Of a DNA stretch of 64,000 nt, positions 57,918 through 64,000 are shown one piece after another (the first letter of the stretch is position 1; each line of letters starts with the position of its first letter). Where the stretch lies: positions 1-64,000 of the forward strand of contig NZ_WIAQ01000002.1 in NCBI RefSeq assembly GCF_009466385.1, in the 5' to 3' direction. The notes under the pieces are model-generated. The model ran no database searches. It worked only from the letters and a program-made list of their open reading frames with translations, and had not been told where the DNA came from. The position numbers and the translations under genes were made by a program. This DNA is from Peribacillus tepidiphilus. GTDB lineage: Bacteria > Bacillota > Bacilli > Bacillales > DSM-1321.

Positions 57918-58946
57918 ATGAGTAAGAAAAAGATAACAGATCAAGTGAACGACAATGTGATTCCCTTTCCAGGTCTTACAAAAAAATTAATTGAAAAAGG
58001 TGTACATGCTTTAGAAAAGAAAAAATTTCGGGAAGCTGCTCAATTTTTTATGCAGGCAAAAGAATTTGAGCCCGACCATCCAGATCTAAATGTCGGTCTG
58101 GTTGTTTCGTTAGTGGAAATCGGTCATTATGAGGATGCGAAGGTACTTTGCAAGGAACTACTCCAAAAGGGTTTAGGTGATTATTTTCAAGTCGTAAATA
58201 TTTACTTAATGATTCTTCTACACTTAAATGAACATGAAGAAATGGTGACTACAATTGAAGCGTTGTTTGATGAAAAAGAAATCCCTCCTGATAAAGAAGA
58301 GCAGTTTGAAAGAATGTTACAATTCAGCAAAAGGGTCATGAACGAAAAATTAGCCAAAACAGACAAACGAGATGATGAAGAGAGCACAGGAAGGATCGAA
58401 GACCTTACGTTATCTGGGAAAAATGACCGAGACCAATTGTTTGTTTTGTCACGACTGGCGGATCGTAACATTAGACAATTTGTAGAAGAAATACATTCTT
58501 TTCTAAAAGATAAAAAGGCTCATCCATTTTTGAAAACGATGGCAATTAATATTTTGAGGGAACAAGGATACGAAAAAGAAGTTGTTATTGAAAAATTTTC
58601 AAGACAACAAAAATTGATTCCTGCTCATCTTCCTGAATTATCATCAACAAGGTTTCTTTTACGGTTGAAAGCAAGATTAGAAGAAAAGTTGGAACAAATC
58701 AATCCGACCTTAATGGAGTTGGCAATAAGCATATTGGAAAGACATCAATTTCTTCTTTATCCTTTTTTGCCTGAGGAACATTTTGATGAATGGGCGGCAG
58801 CTTATCATTTTTTGGCAAGCGAGTATCAGGGTTTAGAACCTACCATTCTTTCTATAGCAGAAATGTATAGTATTTCTCTCAACGAGTTAGAACAAAAGAT
58901 CAAGTTGGCAAAAGAGCTTGAAGAAATTTCTTCTCCTATTATTTAG
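57918..58946 (+). CDS. ysoA: TPR-repeat protein YsoA
   Basis: The 342-residue protein has tetratricopeptide-like helices in its first 120 residues (HALEKKKFREAAQFFMQAKE, then PDHPDLNVGLVVSLVEIGHY) and an acidic helical remainder. No catalytic motif is seen. It lies between the leu operon and tig as in B. subtilis, where it is a protein of unknown function. GCGGAGAG precedes the ATG. Confidence 0.82.
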   Translation: MSKKKITDQVNDNVIPFPGLTKKLIEKGVHALEKKKFREAAQFFMQAKEFEPDHPDLNVGLVVSLVEIGHYEDAKVLCKELLQKGLGDYFQVVNIYLMILLHLNEHEEMVTTIEALFDEKEIPPDKEEQFERMLQFSKRVMNEKLAKTDKRDDEESTGRIEDLTLSGKNDRDQLFVLSRLADRNIRQFVEEIHSFLKDKKAHPFLKTMAINILREQGYEKEVVIEKFSRQQKLIPAHLPELSSTRFLLRLKARLEEKLEQINPTLMELAISILERHQFLLYPFLPEEHFDEWAAAYHFLASEYQGLEPTILSIAEMYSISLNELEQKIKLAKELEEISSPII

Positions 58947-58956
58947 GTATTGCTGT

Positions 58957-58984
58957 TGAAAGAAAGACAACCTGTGTTATAATG
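58957..58984 (+). promoter_or_regulatory. tig promoter
   Basis: TTGAAA (58957-58962), a 16-bp spacer and TATAAT (58979-58984) with TGT before the -10. The leader is about 140 bases. Confidence 0.7.
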
Positions 58985-59132
58985 TAGGGGTTGTAATATA
59001 AGCATCATTAAAACGATTTTACCTAATAGCTTATTATTTAGGTAAATCTCTAGGATGACTTGTGAGCAAGGAACAAGATATATTCATCCATCTTGAAAAA
59101 AAAGTAGTATATAGATTTTTGGAGGGAAACAA

Positions 59133-60416
59133 ATGTCCGTAAAATGGGAAAAACTAGAAGAGAATCGCGGGGTTCTCACAGTAGAAGTTGAAGCAGAAAA
59201 GGTAAACGAAGGTTTAGACGCTGCTTTCAAAAAGGTTGTTAAGCAAATTAATGTACCTGGCTTCCGTAAAGGTAAAATGCCTCGTCAACTTTTTGAGAAG
59301 CGCTTCGGTGTTGAAGCCCTTTATCAAGATGCTCTTGATTTCATTCTTCCTGAAGCATACGCAAATGCGGTTGAAGAAGCTGGAATTGAGCCAGTTGACC
59401 GTCCTGAAATTGATGTAGAGCAAATGGAAAAAGGTAAATCTCTTATCTTTAAGGCAACTGTAACTGTTAAGCCTGAAGTAAAATTAGGCGAATACAAAGG
59501 CCTTGAAGTTGAGAAGTTTAATACAGAAGTAACAGATGAAGAAGTTGAAAATGAATTGAAAGCTCTTCAAGAGCGTCAAGCAGAGCTTGTAGTGAAAGAA
59601 GAAGGAAAAGCTGAAAATGGCGATACAGTCGTGATTGACTTCGAAGGCTTTGTAAATGATGAGCCATTTGAAGGCGGAAAAGCGGAAAACTATTCTCTAG
59701 AATTAGGATCTGGTTCTTTCATTCCTGGTTTCGAAGAGCAAGTAGTCGGTATGGCAGCTGGTGAAGAAAAAGATATCGAGGTTACATTCCCAGAAGAATA
59801 CCATGCAGCAGAACTTGCTGGTAAGCCTGCCGTATTCAAAATCAAGGTTCATGAAATTAAAACAAAGCAGCTTCCTGAGCTAGATGATGAGTTTGCTAAA
59901 GACGTTGATGATGAAGTAGAAACTCTTGCTGAACTCAAAGAAAAAACAAAGAAAAGACTAGAAGATTCAAAGAAGCACGAAGCTGAGCATCATGTTCGTG
60001 ACACAGTTGTGGAAAAAGCTGCTGAAAATGCAGAGGTTACAATTCCTCAAGTAATGATTGACAACGAAGTTGAACGCATGATCAATGAATTTGAACAGCG
60101 TCTTCAAATGCAAGGTATGAACCTTGACCTTTACTATCAATTCTCTGGTCAAGATGAAGAAGCTCTTAAAGGCCAAATGAAAGAGGAAGCTGAAAAGCGC
60201 GTTCGTGTGAACCTTGTGCTTGAAGCAATCGCTGACGCTGAAAACATTGAAGCTACTGAAGAAGATGTAAACAGCGAAATTGAAAAAATGGCTAAGCTTT
60301 ACAACATGGAAGTTGACAAAATTAAAGCAGCTCTAGGAAGCTTAGAAGGTGTTAAAGCAGATCTAAGAATCCGTAAAGCTGTAGACTTCTTAGTTGAAAA
60401 CAGCAAAACGGTTTAA
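59133..60416 (+). CDS. tig: Trigger factor
   Basis: A ribosome-bound chaperone. The 427-residue protein has the N-terminal ribosome-binding domain with the signature [17 protein letters not shown] (about 43-59), the FKBP-type prolyl isomerase domain (about 160-245, with [14 protein letters not shown]) and the helical C-terminal chaperone domain. TTGGAGGG precedes the ATG. It has its own promoter and a strong terminator. Confidence 0.97.
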   Translation: MSVKWEKLEENRGVLTVEVEAEKVNEGLDAAFKKVVKQINVPGFRKGKMPRQLFEKRFGVEALYQDALDFILPEAYANAVEEAGIEPVDRPEIDVEQMEKGKSLIFKATVTVKPEVKLGEYKGLEVEKFNTEVTDEEVENELKALQERQAELVVKEEGKAENGDTVVIDFEGFVNDEPFEGGKAENYSLELGSGSFIPGFEEQVVGMAAGEEKDIEVTFPEEYHAAELAGKPAVFKIKVHEIKTKQLPELDDEFAKDVDDEVETLAELKEKTKKRLEDSKKHEAEHHVRDTVVEKAAENAEVTIPQVMIDNEVERMINEFEQRLQMQGMNLDLYYQFSGQDEEALKGQMKEEAEKRVRVNLVLEAIADAENIEATEEDVNSEIEKMAKLYNMEVDKIKAALGSLEGVKADLRIRKAVDFLVENSKTV

Positions 60417-60437
60417 TCGTCCAAATAAATAACATAC

Positions 60438-60477
60438 GTAAAACAAGGCACGATAACACTCCCGTGCCTTGTTTTAC
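60438..60477 (+). terminator. tig terminator
   Basis: GTAAAACAAGGCACG (60438-60452) pairs perfectly with CGTGCCTTGTTTTAC (60463-60477). Confidence 0.88.
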
Positions 60478-60681
60478 ACTCTTTTCTGGTTTTAGGGTTC
60501 TTAATTGATTTTTTATGTAATAAGGTGTAGATTATTTTTAATAAAGCATATACATATTATATTTATCCCGAATAATAGTTTGAGAAGATGTTGTTAGGGC
60601 AATATACATATTATGGGTTTTAAAAAAGGATGGAGCTTGTAGGGAACAGAGCAATTTTGTTTTTCTTTTAGAAAGAACATG

Positions 60682-60689
60682 ATACAATG
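60682..60689 (+). promoter_or_regulatory. clpX extended -10 promoter
   Basis: TG-A-TACAAT (60681-60689) is an extended -10; the -35 region is only T-rich (TTTTTC, 17 bp upstream). The leader is about 170 bases. Between 60478 and 60680 I see nothing else. Confidence 0.5.
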
Positions 60690-60867
60690 CAACTTAAACT
60701 ATGTACTCTGGCTTTCATAGGTGGAAAGAACAACCGCATACTGGATTGGGGTTATTTTTTTCTTGCTGCATTCTGATTATAAGGCCATAGAGCTATGAAA
60801 CTTGAGGACGGATAGTTTGCCTCGTTATTTTTATATGACGTATAAGTTTTTAAAGGGGTGAGAGATT

Positions 60868-62133
60868 ATGTTTAAATTTAATGACGAAAAAGGTCAGCTT
60901 AAATGTTCCTTTTGCGGGAAAACACAAGAGCAAGTAAGAAAACTTGTGGCAGGTCCCGGCGTATATATTTGTGACGAATGTATTGAGCTTTGCACAGAAA
61001 TCGTGGAAGAAGAGCTTGGTACAGAAGAAGAGGTAGAATTTAAAGATGTTCCTAAGCCGAAGGAAATCAGGGAGATACTGGATGAGTATGTAATTGGTCA
61101 GGAGCAGGCAAAAAAATCTTTGGCAGTTGCTGTTTACAACCACTACAAGCGGATTAACTCTAATAGCAAGATTGATGATGTTGAGCTCTCAAAGAGTAAT
61201 ATTTGTTTAATTGGTCCGACAGGAAGCGGTAAAACGTTACTTGCACAAACATTGGCAAGATTATTAAATGTACCTTTTGCTATAGCAGATGCTACTTCCT
61301 TGACTGAAGCTGGATACGTTGGCGAAGACGTTGAAAACATCCTTCTTAAATTGATACAAGCTGCTGACTATGATGTGGAAAAGGCTGAAAAGGGTATCAT
61401 TTATATTGATGAAATTGACAAAGTGGCAAGAAAATCAGAAAATCCTTCTATTACACGTGATGTGTCCGGTGAAGGAGTTCAGCAAGCCTTATTGAAAATT
61501 CTTGAAGGAACGGTTGCGAGTGTACCTCCACAAGGCGGTCGTAAGCATCCGCATCAAGAATTTATTCAAATTGATACTACCAACATTTTATTTATTTGCG
61601 GTGGTGCATTTGATGGAATCGAACCAATTATCAAACGCCGTTTAGGCCAAAAAGTAATTGGTTTTGGTACGGATAACAAGAAGAATGAAGTGCCAGACAA
61701 AGATCTTCTTTCAAAAGTCCTGCCTGAAGACTTGTTGAAATTCGGATTAATCCCTGAATTCATTGGTCGTCTTCCTGTAATTGCAACACTAGAGCCACTG
61801 GATGAAGCAGCATTAATTGAAATTTTGACCAAGCCGAAAAATGCTCTTGTAAAGCAATATCAAAAAATGCTTGAGCTCGATGATGTAGAGCTTGAATTTG
61901 AGGAAGCCGCATTACATGAGATTGCCAAAAAGGCAATCGAAAGAAAAACGGGTGCTCGCGGTCTACGTTCAATCATCGAAGGCATCATGCTAGATGTGAT
62001 GTTTGAACTGCCATCCCGTGACGATATTCAAAAATGTATTATTACTGCAGAAACGGTTATGGAAAATAAGCCTCCAAAACTCGTTTTAAAAGACGGTACA
62101 ACGATTGTAGAAGAAAAGAAAACATCTGCATAA
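60868..62133 (+). CDS. clpX: ATP-dependent Clp protease ATP-binding subunit ClpX
   Basis: The AAA+ unfoldase feeds ClpP. The 421-residue protein has the zinc-binding domain [10 protein letters not shown]...CDECIELC (about 12-37), Walker A GPTGSGKT (about 116-123), Walker [10 protein letters not shown] (about 178-186), the GYVGEDVE pore loop and sensor motifs (GARGLRSI, about 366). AAAGGGGTGAG precedes the ATG. Confidence 0.97.
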   Translation: MFKFNDEKGQLKCSFCGKTQEQVRKLVAGPGVYICDECIELCTEIVEEELGTEEEVEFKDVPKPKEIREILDEYVIGQEQAKKSLAVAVYNHYKRINSNSKIDDVELSKSNICLIGPTGSGKTLLAQTLARLLNVPFAIADATSLTEAGYVGEDVENILLKLIQAADYDVEKAEKGIIYIDEIDKVARKSENPSITRDVSGEGVQQALLKILEGTVASVPPQGGRKHPHQEFIQIDTTNILFICGGAFDGIEPIIKRRLGQKVIGFGTDNKKNEVPDKDLLSKVLPEDLLKFGLIPEFIGRLPVIATLEPLDEAALIEILTKPKNALVKQYQKMLELDDVELEFEEAALHEIAKKAIERKTGARGLRSIIEGIMLDVMFELPSRDDIQKCIITAETVMENKPPKLVLKDGTTIVEEKKTSA

Positions 62134-62141
62134 ACGAACAG

Positions 62142-62176
62142 AAAAAAGAATTGCTGCGTTTTGGCAATTCTTTTTT
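62142..62176 (+). terminator. clpX terminator
   Basis: AAAAAAGAATTGC pairs perfectly with GCAATTCTTTTTT. Confidence 0.85.
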
Positions 62177-62282
62177 CATATACAGACACTTTCCGCTTTT
62201 CTTATTTTTAAGGTTATTTATATCCCTCTTAGGAGATACTAGCAAGTACAGAAAACGAGAGTATTTTTTAGGAGGGACATTT

Positions 62283-63947
62283 ATGAGTTGGACTGGAATC
62301 GCCATGTTCATTCAATTGTTTTTCGGCATTGTGATTGGATTATATTTTCTCAATCTCTTAAAAGGACAAAGAGCTCAAAGAATAACAATTGACAGAGAAT
62401 CAAGGAAGGAAATGGAAGAGCTTAGAAAGATGCGTTCGATTTCTTTGACTGAGCCTTTGGCAGAAAAGGTAAGACCGACTTCATTTGATGATATAGTTGG
62501 TCAAGAGGATGGGATCAAAGCACTTAAGGCTGCATTATGTGGACCTAATCCCCAGCATGTCATTATTTACGGTCCTCCAGGTGTAGGAAAAACGGCTGCA
62601 GCACGACTGGTATTAGAAGAAGCTAAAAAGAATGGCAAATCCCCTTTTAAAAAGAGCTCCGTATTTATTGAGCTTGATGCAACTACAGCACGGTTTGATG
62701 AAAGGGGAATTGCAGACCCCTTGATTGGCTCGGTTCACGATCCGATTTATCAAGGAGCAGGAGCTATGGGACAAGCGGGAATTCCTCAGCCAAAGCAGGG
62801 AGCTGTGTCTAATGCACACGGAGGTGTGTTATTCATTGATGAAATTGGAGAGCTCCATCCAATTCAAATGAATAAACTGTTAAAGGTGCTAGAGGATCGG
62901 AAGGTTTTTTTTGAGAGTGCTTATTATCAGGAAGAGAATACCGGTATACCTGCCCATATTCATGATATTTTCAAAAATGGCTTGCCTGCAGATTTTCGTT
63001 TAATCGGGGCGACAACGAGAACACCGAACGAAATACCGCCTGCAATCCGCTCACGCTGTATGGAAGTGTTTTTCCGTGAACTAGAACAGGAAGAAATAAT
63101 GAAAGTTGCAAAAAATGCTGCTGATAAAGTAAATATGAAGGTCAGTGAAAAGGCTTTAGGCATCTTGTCCAACTATGCTAGGAACGGCAGGGAAGCAGTG
63201 AATACAATGCAAATCGCTGCTGGACTAGCCATTACAGGGGAAAGAAATTACATAAAGGATGAAGATATTGAATGGATCGTTCAATCAAGTCAGCTTACAC
63301 CTAGGATAGAACGAAAAATATCCGACGTATCGAAAATTGGCTTTGTGAATGGACTTGCCGTTTACGGTCCGAATAGCGGGGCATTGCTTGAAATTGAAGT
63401 GACTGTCATTGCTTCAAAAGATAAGGGCTCAATTAATATAACAGGAATAGTAGAAGAGGAAAGTATTGGTGGAAGTGGGAAATCCATAAAAAGAAAAAGT
63501 ATGGCTAGAGGCTCCATTGAAAACGTAGTGACCGTTCTTCGTTCGATGGGCGTGCCTGCTGACGGTTTTGATATCCATGTGAATTTTCCAGGAGGTGTCC
63601 CGATCGATGGACCTTCGGCAGGAATTGCTATGGCCACAGGTATTTATTCAGCGATCTATAAAATTCCGATAGACCATCAAATGGCTATGACCGGAGAAAT
63701 CAGTATTCATGGGTTCGTAAAGCCAATTGGTGGCGTTTTACCAAAAGTAAAAGCAGCTGTAAAAGCTGGAGCAAAAAAAGTCATCATACCAGCTGAAAAT
63801 ATGCAATCCATTTTAGCTGAATTTGAGGGAATTGAGATTATTCCTGTAAATCATTTACGGGAAGTGTTAGAGGTTGCGCTAAAAAAAGAAGAAACACCAG
63901 ATGGTCTACTACCACAATTGAACTTTTCAAAGCGTGAAAGTGTTTAG
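62283..63947 (+). CDS. lonB: Membrane-anchored Lon-like protease LonB
   Basis: The 554-residue protease has an N-terminal membrane helix (about 5-26), an AAA+ domain with Walker A GPPGVGKT (about 97-104) and LFIDEIGEL, and a C-terminal Lon protease domain with the catalytic Ser in DGPSAGIAMA (about 441-450) and Lys in the KAGAKKVIIP region (about 490). In B. subtilis LonB is localised to the forespore membrane and made under sigma-F. TAGGAGGG fixes the ATG at 62283. lonA is expected just beyond the window. Confidence 0.95.
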   Translation: MSWTGIAMFIQLFFGIVIGLYFLNLLKGQRAQRITIDRESRKEMEELRKMRSISLTEPLAEKVRPTSFDDIVGQEDGIKALKAALCGPNPQHVIIYGPPGVGKTAAARLVLEEAKKNGKSPFKKSSVFIELDATTARFDERGIADPLIGSVHDPIYQGAGAMGQAGIPQPKQGAVSNAHGGVLFIDEIGELHPIQMNKLLKVLEDRKVFFESAYYQEENTGIPAHIHDIFKNGLPADFRLIGATTRTPNEIPPAIRSRCMEVFFRELEQEEIMKVAKNAADKVNMKVSEKALGILSNYARNGREAVNTMQIAAGLAITGERNYIKDEDIEWIVQSSQLTPRIERKISDVSKIGFVNGLAVYGPNSGALLEIEVTVIASKDKGSINITGIVEEESIGGSGKSIKRKSMARGSIENVVTVLRSMGVPADGFDIHVNFPGGVPIDGPSAGIAMATGIYSAIYKIPIDHQMAMTGEISIHGFVKPIGGVLPKVKAAVKAGAKKVIIPAENMQSILAEFEGIEIIPVNHLREVLEVALKKEETPDGLLPQLNFSKRESV

Positions 63948-64000
63948 TACAACTGATATATGGGAGATATCTTATAAGATACCCGGTCATAAATCAATCG

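Noticed and set aside
63960-63996. Palindrome TATCTTATAAGATA after lonB as a regulatory site for lonA
   Set aside because: It is a short AT-rich palindrome at the window edge; the downstream gene is not visible, so no role can be supported.

Overview
The window is chromosomal DNA of an endospore-forming Bacillaceae (Bacillus sensu lato). It is low in G+C, uses strong AGGAGG-type ribosome binding sites and many TTG/GTG starts, and carries sporulation and germination genes (sspI, gerE, gerM, lonB). The backbone order sspI-ysgA-pheST-rnhC-zapA-cvpA-polX-mutS2-yshE-lcfA-fadR-fadB-etfBA-trxA // uvrC-lysC-yslB-sdhCAB-ysmA-gerE-ysmB-racE-gerM-rph-ysnA-ysnB-tRNA-ilvBHC-leuABCD-ysoA-tig-clpX-lonB follows the order I recall for Bacillus subtilis. 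Names rest on protein motifs and this order; no database search was run.

Layout. 1-1330: 3' end of a group II intron, a small XRE regulator with tiny membrane ORFs, a small export-like membrane protein, and sspI. 1.4-6.0 kb: an RNA methyltransferase and the T-box-controlled pheST operon. 6.0-7.2 kb: a degenerate IS150-like element inside the pheT terminator, and a XapX protein. 7.2-13.9 kb: RNase HIII, cell division, repair and recombination genes. 14-19.7 kb: fatty-acid degradation genes under FadR. 20.3-34.7 kb: an accessory block between trxA and uvrC, which are neighbours in B. subtilis. It holds a Fur-controlled lipoprotein, an epimerase / truncated flippase / phosphodiesterase / glycosyltransferase cluster, a complete arginine deiminase operon (arcABDC-arcR) with an upstream CRP/FNR-type site, a Fur-controlled FTR1 iron permease operon, and a GT-C-like membrane protein. 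34.7-48.1 kb: uvrC, riboswitch-controlled lysC, succinate dehydrogenase, thioesterase, germination and nucleotide-pool genes. 48.4-57.6 kb: tRNA-Arg and the T-box-controlled ilv-leu operon with a cre site. 57.6-64 kb: an IS1182-like remnant, ysoA, trigger factor, ClpX and LonB.

The signal least explained by known features is a dispersed intergenic element with an arm plus an imperfectly palindromic core. It occurs at about 14.0, 25.25, 27.86 and 48.07 kb. At three of the four sites the local terminator hairpin, whose sequence differs from site to site, is present on BOTH sides of the element. This looks like insertion with duplication of the terminator. Further points of note are a FadR-like operator in front of the ysmA thioesterase gene, two Fur boxes in front of an unrecognised lipoprotein that may be distantly related to the FTR1 accessory protein, and two IS remnants that split or supply transcription terminators.
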